Source: SCTM01 sp965279655 (GTDB lineage: Bacteria; Pseudomonadota; Alphaproteobacteria; Rhodospirillales; Rhodospirillaceae). Taken from it: a stretch of 64,000 bases of DNA. Within the stretch, counting starts at the first letter, position 1. The number at the start of each line of letters is the position of its first letter. Position numbers and translations under genes: made by a program. The notes under the pieces were generated by a model. The model was not told the origin of the DNA. It searched no databases and saw only the letters and a program-made list of their open reading frames with translations. The stretch is taken from positions 1,178,001-1,242,000 of the forward strand of contig OZ257255.1 in assembly GCA_965279655.1 (NCBI GenBank), in the 5' to 3' direction. This document shows, one piece after another, positions 25,384 to 33,611 of the stretch.

Positions 25384-27939
25384 ATGCTCGACGAACCAAA
25401 AGCACCTACGGACGGTTGGACGCCCTCGGTCTGCTTGGGCTGCTACAATTGCTGCGGCATCAAGATCCATCACGACAAGGGCAAGATCGTTGACGTGATC
25501 GGCGATCCCGCCGCGCCCAACTCCAAGGGCCACATCTGCGCCAAGGGCAAAGCGCGCTTCCTCGATCTGCACGATCCCAAGCGCCTCCTGTACCCGATGC
25601 GCCGCACCAATCCCAAGAAGGGGATCGACGAAGACCCGAAGTGGGAGCGCATCTCCTGGGAAGACGCACTCACCGAGGTCGCGAAGCGCCTCAAGAGCAT
25701 CCGCGACACCGATCCGCGCAAGCTGGTGATCGCTCACTTCGATCTGCCGGCCTACGGCATCTCCAAAGCCTTCGGCGCCGCCTTCGGCACGCCCAACCTC
25801 CACTGGAACCGCGCCGACTACTGCGGCGCCGCGCCCCACGTGGCGCATCTGCTGTTGAACGGCTCCTTCAACGGCGAGATGGATTTCGAGAAGTGCAACT
25901 ACATGATCCTGTGGGGCACCCAGATGGGCGCGCTCGCGGAGACCATTCCGCTGCACACCGCCGAGGTCATGGCCGACGCCCGCAAGCGCGGCGCCAAGAC
26001 CGTGGTGATCGATCCATTCTGCTCCAATGCCGCGGCCAAAGCCGATCACTGGGTGCCGCTGCGTCCCGGTACCGACGGCATGCTGGCGCTCGCCATGCTC
26101 AACGTCATGCTGAACGAGATCGGCAAGTACGACGTCAATTTTCTCAAGAACAGCACCAACGCGCCGTATCTCGTTCAGGACGACGGCCACTACAAGCGCG
26201 ACCTCGCCACCAACAAGCCGATGGTTTGGGACGTCGCCACTGGCAAGGCGCGGCCGTTCGACCAGGGCGAGGGGGATGTCGCCCTGGAAGGCGAATACCT
26301 CGTCGACAACACGCTCGTCCGCCCATCCTTCGCGGTGCTGAAGAAGCACGTCCTGCAATACACGCCGGAAGCGCAGGAGAAGGTGACGACGGTGCCGGCG
26401 GCGGTCTGCCGCCTCATCACCAAGGAATTCATCGAAGCCGCCCAGATCGGCAGCACCATCAACATCGACGGCCACGAACTCCCGTTCCGCCCCGCCGCGA
26501 TCCACTTCAAACGCGGCTCCGGCGCGCACAAAGGCGGGTGCCACACCTCGCTCGCGATGCACATGCTCAATTGCATGGTCGGCAATCTCGACGTGCCCGG
26601 CGGCCAGCGCGGTGTGAACCCCATCGGCCCGTTCTGGGAACCAACGGCGGACGATGACGGGATGCTCGTCCCGGCACAGTACATCACCAAGTACTACAAG
26701 CCCTATCCGCCGCGCATCCCGAAGGTGCCCGAGACCCTCGACCTCAACGAACTCTTCCCCGCGTCGCTGTTCACGCGCGGCATGTTCGCCTGGGGCATCC
26801 GCGAGCCGGAGCGCTTCGGCATTTCCTACGTGCCGGAAATGCTCCTGCATTGCCGCACCAACCTGATGATGAACAGCCACAACCCGGACTCCATGGCGAA
26901 CGTCTTGCGCAAGATCGCTTTCCAGGTGTCCTTCGCCACGTTCATCGACGAGACCACCGAGTTCGCCGACATCGTCCTGCCGGACTCTCACGACTACGAA
27001 CGCTGGGACCTGTTCCCCGCCAACGACCCTTACGCCTTCATCGCCCCGGGCCCGGGCGAGTGGTACTGGCTCATGCGCCAAGCCGCCGTGGACCCGCCGG
27101 GCGAAGCGCGGCCGTGGACGAACGTCTACCTCGAACTCGCCGAGCGCCTGGGCATCCTCAAAGAGCTCTATGAGTCCGGCAATGCGAGTTGGAACATCGC
27201 CGAGCGCCACAAGCTCGATCCCACGCGCAAGTACACCGTGAAAGAGATCGCCGAACGTCAGGCCAAGTCGCTGCTGGGCGACGACTTCGACGTTGACGGC
27301 CTCAAAGACACCGCCTGCATGATCACCCGGAAGAAGACCATCCGGGAGGCGTACCCGCGTCCCTTCATGAACTCCCGCGTGCCGATCTATCTCGAGCACC
27401 TTATCGACACCGGCGTGCAGTTGAAGGAAGTCACGGACAAGCTCGGCCTGGAATGGGACTTCAAGCCCTACACGCCGCTGCTCACGTTCTTTGCCTGCCA
27501 CGCCCATGAGCACGAGATCAAAGAGGGCTTCGATCTGTTCGTGGTGAACTTCAAGGTGCCGTTCATCACCTTCTCCGTCACCTCGGAAAACCTCTGGATC
27601 GACGAACTCTCCCGCGCCAATCCTTACACCCACAACGTGATGATCAATCGCGTCACGGCGGAGAAGAAAGGCATCAAGGACGGCGACCGCATCCTGATCG
27701 AGTCCGGCATCTCCAAGGGCGAGGGCTACGTGAAGGTGACGGAACTCATCCATCCGGAATGTCTCGGCATCCCAAGCACGCTCGGTCATTGGGCGCGCGC
27801 CTATTCGATCTCCAAATACAAGGGCGTCAGCTTCAATAACTTCCTGCCGGCGCCGGACGTCGCTTACATCGACACGCTCTCCGGGCAGACGGATTCCTGC
27901 ACACGGGTGCGCGTCACCCGTCTCGGAGGCGGCCGATGA
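25384..27939 (+). CDS. Molybdopterin (bis-MGD) oxidoreductase catalytic subunit without Tat signal
   Basis: 851 residues of the DMSO reductase superfamily. The ATG at 25384 is taken as the start because the [4Fe-4S] motif C-x2-C-x3-C-x27-C (C17, C20, C24, C52) follows immediately; the open frame extends upstream only because it overlaps the anchor gene. The probable metal ligand is the cysteine of NRADYCGAAPH. Further family motifs: MILWGTQMGALAETIP, LRPGTDGMLALAMLNVM, and a C-terminal domain with RVTAEKKGIKDGDRILIESG. There is no twin-arginine signal, unlike most DmsA/PsrA enzymes, so it may face the cytoplasm. The reaction is unknown; polysulfide reductase-, transhydroxylase- and hydratase-like activities all remain possible. 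Confidence 0.9.
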   Translation: MLDEPKAPTDGWTPSVCLGCYNCCGIKIHHDKGKIVDVIGDPAAPNSKGHICAKGKARFLDLHDPKRLLYPMRRTNPKKGIDEDPKWERISWEDALTEVAKRLKSIRDTDPRKLVIAHFDLPAYGISKAFGAAFGTPNLHWNRADYCGAAPHVAHLLLNGSFNGEMDFEKCNYMILWGTQMGALAETIPLHTAEVMADARKRGAKTVVIDPFCSNAAAKADHWVPLRPGTDGMLALAMLNVMLNEIGKYDVNFLKNSTNAPYLVQDDGHYKRDLATNKPMVWDVATGKARPFDQGEGDVALEGEYLVDNTLVRPSFAVLKKHVLQYTPEAQEKVTTVPAAVCRLITKEFIEAAQIGSTINIDGHELPFRPAAIHFKRGSGAHKGGCHTSLAMHMLNCMVGNLDVPGGQRGVNPIGPFWEPTADDDGMLVPAQYITKYYKPYPPRIPKVPETLDLNELFPASLFTRGMFAWGIREPERFGISYVPEMLLHCRTNLMMNSHNPDSMANVLRKIAFQVSFATFIDETTEFADIVLPDSHDYERWDLFPANDPYAFIAPGPGEWYWLMRQAAVDPPGEARPWTNVYLELAERLGILKELYESGNASWNIAERHKLDPTRKYTVKEIAERQAKSLLGDDFDVDGLKDTACMITRKKTIREAYPRPFMNSRVPIYLEHLIDTGVQLKEVTDKLGLEWDFKPYTPLLTFFACHAHEHEIKEGFDLFVVNFKVPFITFSVTSENLWIDELSRANPYTHNVMINRVTAEKKGIKDGDRILIESGISKGEGYVKVTELIHPECLGIPSTLGHWARAYSISKYKGVSFNNFLPAPDVAYIDTLSGQTDSCTRVRVTRLGGGR

Positions 27940-28532
27940 GCAAGTACGGCATGGTGATGGACCTGGACCGGTGCATCGGCTGCAATGCCTGTGTCATAGC
28001 CTGCAAGGTCGAGCACAACACCCCGGTCGATATCCACTTCACCAAGATCCTGGAACGCGAGATCGGCACCTATCCGGAGGCGAACCGCCAGTTCCTCCCG
28101 GTCATGTGCAATCACTGCGACGATGCACCCTGCATCGATGTGTGCCCCACCCAAGCCACCTACGCCCGCGAAAAGGACGGCATCGTCCTCATCGATTGGG
28201 ACAAGTGCATCGGCTGCGGCGGCTGCATTCTCGCGTGCCCCTACGAGCAGCGCTTCCCGGTGCACGACAACCGCACCTCATTCCCGGACGGCGGCGATTT
28301 CAAGAGCACCGTTGTCGACCGCGCCCCCAACGGCGTCACGGTGAAATGCGACTTCTGCTACCACCGTATCGATGCGGGCAAGGAGCCGGCCTGCGTGGAA
28401 GCCTGCCCGACCAATGCGCGCATCTTCGGCGAGATTCAGGGCGAGAAGCTCGGCAACATCATCAGTCGCGAGAACGCCTGGACGCTTCTGCCGGACAAGG
28501 GCGCCAAACCCGGCGTCTTCTACGTCGGTTGA
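27936..28532 (+). CDS. Four-cluster ferredoxin subunit (DmsB/PsrB-like)
   Basis: 198 residues. Four cysteine groups, sixteen cysteines in all, each able to hold a [4Fe-4S] cluster: CIGCNACVIAC, CNHCDDAPCIDVCP, CIGCGGCILACP and CDFCYHR with CVEACP. This is the standard electron-transfer subunit between a molybdopterin catalytic subunit and an NrfD/DmsC anchor. It overlaps the catalytic gene by 4 bases (ATGA). No signal peptide, consistent with transport only as a complex or with a cytoplasmic location. Confidence 0.93.
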   Translation: MSKYGMVMDLDRCIGCNACVIACKVEHNTPVDIHFTKILEREIGTYPEANRQFLPVMCNHCDDAPCIDVCPTQATYAREKDGIVLIDWDKCIGCGGCILACPYEQRFPVHDNRTSFPDGGDFKSTVVDRAPNGVTVKCDFCYHRIDAGKEPACVEACPTNARIFGEIQGEKLGNIISRENAWTLLPDKGAKPGVFYVG

Positions 28533-28533
28533 C

Positions 28534-29907
28534 GTGAGCATTCTGCCCGCCAGCGCCGCGCGCTTTGGCCGCAAGGGCGGGGTGGTCATCGTTGGCGCGG
28601 GCGCGGCGGGGCTGTGTGCCGCCTTGTCGGCCCGCGAGAGCGGCGCCGATGTGATCGTGCTGGAGCGCGATCCGGTGCCGCGCGGCACGACCGCCATGTC
28701 CATCGGCTTCATTCCCGCGGCGCAAACCCGCTTTCAGCGCGCCAAGGGCATCGACGACTCACCGGAAGACCTCGCCACGGATATTCTCGCCAAGAACGGC
28801 GGCGAGACCGATCGCGCGATGGTGGCGCGCCTCTGCGCCGCCAGCGCCGCCACGGTGGAATGGCTGGTGGACAAGTGGGACGTGCCGCTGGATGTCTCCG
28901 AGAAGGATCAATATCCCGGCCACGGCAAACCGCGCATGCACGGCACGCCGCAGCGCACCGGCGCGGAATTGATGAGCGCGCTCGCGGTCGCGGCGCAAAA
29001 AGCCGGCGTCACCATCCTCACCGACACGCCGGTCACGGACATTTTCGCCGACGACGACAAACGCGTGCTCGGCGTGCGCACGAGCAGCGGCGACATAGCC
29101 TGCGACGCGCTGCTGATCGCCACCTGCGGCTTCGCGGGAAATCGCGATCTTTTGGCGCACTACATTCCGGAAATCGCCGCTGCGCGATTCTATGGCCATG
29201 CGGGCAGCCAGGGCGACGCGATCCGCTGGGGCGAGGGGCTGGGCGCGGCCTTTGCGGACATGGACAGCTATCAAAGTCACGGCGGCATGACGGTCGACGC
29301 GGACGTGCCGGTCCCCTGGGCTCACATCTTGCGCGGCGGCGTCCAGGTGAACGCGGCAGGCAAACGTTTCTCCGACGAGACCAAGAACTACGCCCAGCGG
29401 GCCCTTGAAGTCCTGGCCCAGCCCGACGGTTACGTCTGGAGTATCTACGACGCGCCCATCGATGCGGAACTCCAAACCTTCGCGCCATATCGAGAGGTCG
29501 TGCAGGCCGGCGTGGTGTTGTCGGCGGAGACTCCCGAGGACCTGTGCCGCGTCACCGGCCTTCCGCCGGCGTTGAAGGAGACGCTGCGCGAGATCGCCGC
29601 GAGTGCGAGCACGAAGGAGCCCGACTCTCTCGGCCGCACCTTCGCGCGCGCCTTGTCTCCTCCCTTCAAGGCGGTGAAGGTCACCGGCGTGCTCTATCAC
29701 ACACAGGGCGGCCTCATGGTCGATGGCGATGGTCGCGTGCAGCGCAAGCACGGTGGTTCGTTTCCCAATCTCTACGCTGCCGGCGGTGCGGCGCGGGGAA
29801 TCTCCGGGTCCGGCTGCGAGGGATATCTCGGCGGCAACGGCCTTCTCACCGCGACAGTCTTGGGCCGCTTCGCGGGTGCCGCGGCGGCAAGGGGGATTCA
29901 TGCATAG
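28534..29907 (+). CDS. FAD-dependent oxidoreductase, fumarate reductase/ketosteroid dehydrogenase fold
   Basis: 457 residues from a GTG directly after the ferredoxin stop. The Rossmann FAD motif VVIVGAGAAGLCAALSARES and the acidic strand end VIVLERD are at the N-terminus; C-terminal segments GGLMVDGDGRVQRKHGG and GSGCEGYLGGNGLLTA close the FAD site as in the FAD_binding_2 family (succinate dehydrogenase, fumarate reductase, 3-ketosteroid dehydrogenase). No signal peptide, so cytoplasmic. It overlaps the cupin gene by 8 bases and belongs to the molybdenum operon; it may act on the same or the next intermediate. Confidence 0.87.
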   Translation: MSILPASAARFGRKGGVVIVGAGAAGLCAALSARESGADVIVLERDPVPRGTTAMSIGFIPAAQTRFQRAKGIDDSPEDLATDILAKNGGETDRAMVARLCAASAATVEWLVDKWDVPLDVSEKDQYPGHGKPRMHGTPQRTGAELMSALAVAAQKAGVTILTDTPVTDIFADDDKRVLGVRTSSGDIACDALLIATCGFAGNRDLLAHYIPEIAAARFYGHAGSQGDAIRWGEGLGAAFADMDSYQSHGGMTVDADVPVPWAHILRGGVQVNAAGKRFSDETKNYAQRALEVLAQPDGYVWSIYDAPIDAELQTFAPYREVVQAGVVLSAETPEDLCRVTGLPPALKETLREIAASASTKEPDSLGRTFARALSPPFKAVKVTGVLYHTQGGLMVDGDGRVQRKHGGSFPNLYAAGGAARGISGSGCEGYLGGNGLLTATVLGRFAGAAAARGIHA

Positions 29908-30685
29908 GCTTCTGCTCGCATGTGTTGCGCTGGTCGCGTGGTCGTCGGAGACAGCAGCGGAGCCCATCAAGAATCTGGTTCACGCCCGGGATATCCCGGC
30001 GGTGAAATCCGCCACCGGCGCGGTGGTGCGCACGTTCACGTTTCCCACCGGCACGATCCGCGAGATCCGCCTGCCGAAGGGCACCCCAGCGACGTACCGC
30101 ATCGGCACCGAAACCGAGATATTCCTCCTGCATGGCGCCGCCAGACTCGACGCCACGGAGCTCGCACCCGGCGACGCCGTGAACGGACCTCACGGAACCT
30201 TGATCAATGGCGCCGCGGGCGAGGACACCGTGGTCGTCGGCTGGACCGTCGGCAGTTCGGTCAAGGACTCAAAGGGCATGGTCTTCCGCATGAGCCAGAC
30301 CAAGCCCGAACCGGTTGCGAATTGGGTTGAGGACGGCAAGGAGGTCTACGCCCGCGGCGAGGAGCAACTGCGCGGCCGCACACCCACAGCGGGTGCCTCG
30401 CGCTGGATCTCACGGCGCTATCAGTTCGATGGAAATTCAATCCGTTGGGCGAATTTCGAGAAGGGCGGGGTCACCGTTTGGGCAACGCCGGCCGGGGATA
30501 ATCTGATTTACATCGCCAAGGGGCGCTTCCGCCGGGTTGAGGGGCCTGAAGTCGATGTGATGGTGGAAGGCGACGTGGTGCGGGAGGAGGCCGGTCTACG
30601 GGGCCATTGGGAACCACTGGATGAGTCCGCTTTCCTCTCCACAACCGCCCAGCCCCAGCCTGAACCAAGGCCTGAAAAGCCATAG
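29900..30685 (+). CDS. Secreted cupin-like protein
   Basis: 261 residues. The ATG at 29900 has AAGGGGG 4 bases upstream and opens a signal peptide (HRLLLACVALVAWSSETAA). The first half has a cupin pattern: FPTGTIREIRLPKG, TEIFLLHGAARLDATELAPG and DAVNGPHGTLING. A second, similar module (WANFEKGGVTVWATPAGDN, VEGDVVREEAGLRGHWEPLD) suggests a bicupin. The C-terminus is proline-rich. Periplasmic. It is the last gene of the molybdenum operon; 110 bases separate it from cassette 1. Ligand or metal cannot be assigned. Confidence 0.75.
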   Translation: MHRLLLACVALVAWSSETAAEPIKNLVHARDIPAVKSATGAVVRTFTFPTGTIREIRLPKGTPATYRIGTETEIFLLHGAARLDATELAPGDAVNGPHGTLINGAAGEDTVVVGWTVGSSVKDSKGMVFRMSQTKPEPVANWVEDGKEVYARGEEQLRGRTPTAGASRWISRRYQFDGNSIRWANFEKGGVTVWATPAGDNLIYIAKGRFRRVEGPEVDVMVEGDVVREEAGLRGHWEPLDESAFLSTTAQPQPEPRPEKP

Positions 30686-30795
30686 CCGGTCGTCCCACGC
30701 AGTGAATCAACTTCGGGAAAGGGCCGGTTTCGACCGACAAAGGGTGGTCTTTGGAGCATAATGACCTCGGAACCAGTACCGGTATGGTGTGCCTA

Positions 30796-31950
30796 ATGAA
30801 GCATGGTGCGTTCTTGCGGAAATCTTTGCGAAGGACTTGGCTGGCCTCGGGAATTCTCGCCGTCGCCTGCGCGTTCTCGCCCGCTCCAATCTCTTCAGCC
30901 CAAGCGGCCGATAAGGCGCTCGCCTTCGTCGTGAAGGATTGGTTCAACGCGATCTACGAAACCAAGTTCATGGACGAATGTCCCGAGGGCGTCAGCGTCG
31001 CCAACGACGAGATCTGGTGGCGTGGCCTCGACAAGAAGGACCGCGCGAAGCTCACCGGCAATGGCATGGTTCAGGCCCTGAACCGGTTCGGCGTGTCCGT
31101 CTCGCGCGGCCCCAACAAGACCAACGTCTGCCTCGAACCGTCGTCCGTCACGCCGCCGCCGATGCGCATCGTGGAAGGGAAGTACTCCTACGGTGTGAAC
31201 CTGGACGGCACCACCGACGGGCGCGCGACGCCGAAGACCTGCGCGCACCAGAAGTTCACCCACCCGGACGGCACGCCCGGCATCGACAACCAGATGTATC
31301 GCGCCATCGGCTGCGTCTACGGCTGGCGCAAGAACGTCGGCACGGTTGATCTGAACGCCAACGAGATGCGCGGCACCAGCGGCCTGGGCATGATCCTGAT
31401 CGAAGTCACCGAGGTCGACGATCCGCGCAACGACGACGACGTGACCGTCTCGTTCTATCGCTCCGTGGACCAGTGGGTTTCCGACAGCGTCGGTTCGCCG
31501 CTGCCGTTCTCGACCTATTCCATCGACATGGTGGACGGGAAGCCGCGTTACGGGGATTCACTCAAGGGGTCCATCAAGGACGGCGTGGTGCAGACCAAGT
31601 CCGGCGATGTGCGCCTGCCGTACTACGGCAACTACAATTTCATGCATCCGGTCATCAAGGACATGTCGATGCGGCTCGTCGTCGAGCCGAACGGCGAGAA
31701 GGCGAACGGCCAGATCTTCGGCTACTACAGCGTCGAGGACTTCCAGTACTACATCGGCGGCCTCGGCGGCGTCATCCCGGTCAACGGAATCGATTGCCCC
31801 AGCCTCATCGCCACCGCCGCGCAGCTTGCGGACGGCTATCCGGATCCGAAGACCGGCAAGTGCACAGCGCTATCCTCGGCATTCGACATCGAGGCCTATG
31901 CCGCCTTCGTGCGCCACCCTGAGAAGACCAAGCGGACGGCGCAAAAATGA
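30796..31950 (+). CDS. Cassette 1, gene A: secreted six-cysteine protein of unknown family
   Basis: 384 residues. A basic N-terminus and hydrophobic stretch ending in APISSAQA give a clear signal peptide. I recognise no domain. Compared with its paralogues at 56480 and 58410, invariant features are the ECPEG motif, a cysteine in NVCLEP, DGRATPKTCAHQKF, QMYRAIGCVYGWR, a late DCPSL and the C-terminal LADGYPDPKTGKCTALSSAF. Six cysteines align in all three, suggesting three disulfides in the periplasm. Gene B overlaps its end by 4 bases (ATGA). The start at 30796 is preferred by signal-peptide length; an ATG 12 bases upstream is possible. A ligand-binding or structural role in the cassette complex is inference. 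Confidence 0.8.
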   Translation: MKHGAFLRKSLRRTWLASGILAVACAFSPAPISSAQAADKALAFVVKDWFNAIYETKFMDECPEGVSVANDEIWWRGLDKKDRAKLTGNGMVQALNRFGVSVSRGPNKTNVCLEPSSVTPPPMRIVEGKYSYGVNLDGTTDGRATPKTCAHQKFTHPDGTPGIDNQMYRAIGCVYGWRKNVGTVDLNANEMRGTSGLGMILIEVTEVDDPRNDDDVTVSFYRSVDQWVSDSVGSPLPFSTYSIDMVDGKPRYGDSLKGSIKDGVVQTKSGDVRLPYYGNYNFMHPVIKDMSMRLVVEPNGEKANGQIFGYYSVEDFQYYIGGLGGVIPVNGIDCPSLIATAAQLADGYPDPKTGKCTALSSAFDIEAYAAFVRHPEKTKRTAQK

Positions 31951-33611
31951 ACCACGGTTTCGTTATGCGTTTCGCGCTTGTTGCCGTTGCCGGTTTGGCG
32001 CTCGTCTCGTGCGGGCCCTCCGCGCCGAAGACCGCTGGCGCCCCGCCGGATATGCGCCGCCTGACGGATGACCAGTACCACAACATCCTCGCCGACGTGT
32101 TCGGTGCCGGTGTGGATATTGGCGGTCAGTTCGATCCGCTGCTGCGCACGGATGGCCTGTCGTCTCTCAGCGCCCGCACGGCACGCATTACGCCGGCGGG
32201 GTTCCAGCGCTACTACGGCGTTGCCCGCCAGGTTGCCGGGCGGGTCGTGGATGCGGAGCATCGCGAGACGCTCGTGCCCTGCCAGCCGACGAAAGCGGAT
32301 GCGGCGGACGATGCCTGCGCCAAGGCGTTCTTCAGCGGCGTCGGCCGCCTGCTGTACCGTCGTCCTTTGACTGACGATGAATTGAACTACTTCGTCAAAG
32401 CCGCCCACGACGGAGCGGATACCACGAAGAACTTCTATGACGGCGTCAGCACGGCGCTCGCCGCCATGCTGGTCACGCCGCAGTTCCTGTTCGTGGCCGA
32501 TACGACGGAAGCCGACCCGAACAACGCCGGCCAGCAACGCCTGACCGCCTACGCCAAGGCGTCGCGCCTGTCCTTCATGCTGTGGAACACCACGCCGGAC
32601 GAAGCGCTGCTGACGGCGGCGGAGAAGGGGGCCTTGCATGAGTCCAAGGAGGTCGAGCGCCAAGTTGAAAGAATGATGGCCTCGCACAAGCTCGATGGCG
32701 GCGTGCGCGCATTCTTCGCGGACTTCCTCGACTTCGAGAGGTTCGACACCCTCGAGAAAGACCCCATCATCTACCCGACGTTCACGTCGGCTGTGGCGGA
32801 CAGCGCGCGCGAGCAGATTCTGCGCACCGTCACGGATACGCTTCTTGCCCGCGACGCCGACTACCGCACGATCTTCACCACCCGGCACACCTTCATCAAT
32901 CGGGCGCTGGCGCGGGTCTACCGCATCCCCATCGACCGTACCGACGATTCATGGGTTCCGGTGGAATTCGACGACCAGCATCTGCGCGCAGGCATCCAAA
33001 GCCAGGTCGGTATGCTGGCGCTGTTTTCCCACGCCGGCCGCAGCTCGCCGACCTTGCGCGGCCGCGCGGTCCGCGAACTCCTGTTGTGCCAGAAGGTTCC
33101 CGATCCGCCGGGCGATGTGGATTTCTCCCTGTTCAACGATCCGAACTCGCCGAACAAGACCGCGCGCGAGCGTCTGTCGGCCCATGCCACTGCGCCGGCC
33201 TGCGCGGGCTGCCACAAGGTCACTGATCCGATCGGCCTGGGTTTCGAGAACTTCGACGGCGCCGGACAGATCCGCACGACCGAGAACGGCGTGAAGATCG
33301 ACACCACCGGCGAGCTCGACGGCATGCCCTACACCGATCCGCTTGGCCTGGGCAAAGCGCTCGCCGCCGATCCGGCAACGCCGTCCTGCGTCAGCAACAG
33401 GCTGTTCACCTATGCCGTCGGTCGTCCGTCGACACGGGATGAAGCGGAATTCATGCGGTACCTGGAGAAATCCTTCGCCAACGACGGCTACAAGTTCCGC
33501 GGCCTGATCCGCCGCATCGTGTTGAGCGACGCCTTCTTTGCCATTTCCGGCCAACCGGCAGCGGTTCAAAGCGAAACCGCGCCGGCCTCTTCTGAGGAGA
33601 GCAAGTCATGA
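31947..33611 (+). CDS. Cassette 1, gene B: DUF1592/DUF1588/DUF1585 lipoprotein with CxxCH motif
   Basis: 554 residues. The signal ends in the lipobox LVSC followed by glycine, so it should be an outer-membrane lipoprotein facing the periplasm. The order of planctomycete-type modules is: RRLTDDQYHNILADVFG (DUF1587-like), LLYRRPLTDDELNYF (DUF1595-like), RLSFMLWNTTPDEALLTAAE (DUF1592), GRSSPTLRGRAVRELLLCQK with CAGCHKVTDPIGLGFENFDG (DUF1588), and CVSNRLFTYAVGR near the C-terminus (DUF1585). CAGCH at about residues 419-423 is a c-type haem motif. Overlaps A and C by 4 bases each. The function of this group is not established; electron transfer is a reasonable guess. Confidence 0.88.
   Translation: MNHGFVMRFALVAVAGLALVSCGPSAPKTAGAPPDMRRLTDDQYHNILADVFGAGVDIGGQFDPLLRTDGLSSLSARTARITPAGFQRYYGVARQVAGRVVDAEHRETLVPCQPTKADAADDACAKAFFSGVGRLLYRRPLTDDELNYFVKAAHDGADTTKNFYDGVSTALAAMLVTPQFLFVADTTEADPNNAGQQRLTAYAKASRLSFMLWNTTPDEALLTAAEKGALHESKEVERQVERMMASHKLDGGVRAFFADFLDFERFDTLEKDPIIYPTFTSAVADSAREQILRTVTDTLLARDADYRTIFTTRHTFINRALARVYRIPIDRTDDSWVPVEFDDQHLRAGIQSQVGMLALFSHAGRSSPTLRGRAVRELLLCQKVPDPPGDVDFSLFNDPNSPNKTARERLSAHATAPACAGCHKVTDPIGLGFENFDGAGQIRTTENGVKIDTTGELDGMPYTDPLGLGKALAADPATPSCVSNRLFTYAVGRPSTRDEAEFMRYLEKSFANDGYKFRGLIRRIVLSDAFFAISGQPAAVQSETAPASSEESKS

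Noticed and set aside
25363..27789. Very long open frame on the minus strand opposite the molybdopterin subunit
   Set aside because: It mirrors the codon structure of a high-GC gene with clear Fe-S and molybdopterin motifs on the plus strand; its own translation is rich in R, H, V and E with no recognisable domain.
30777..30784. TACCGGTA palindrome just before gene A of cassette 1 as an operator
   Set aside because: Only 8 bases, not extended on either side and not seen before the other two cassettes.
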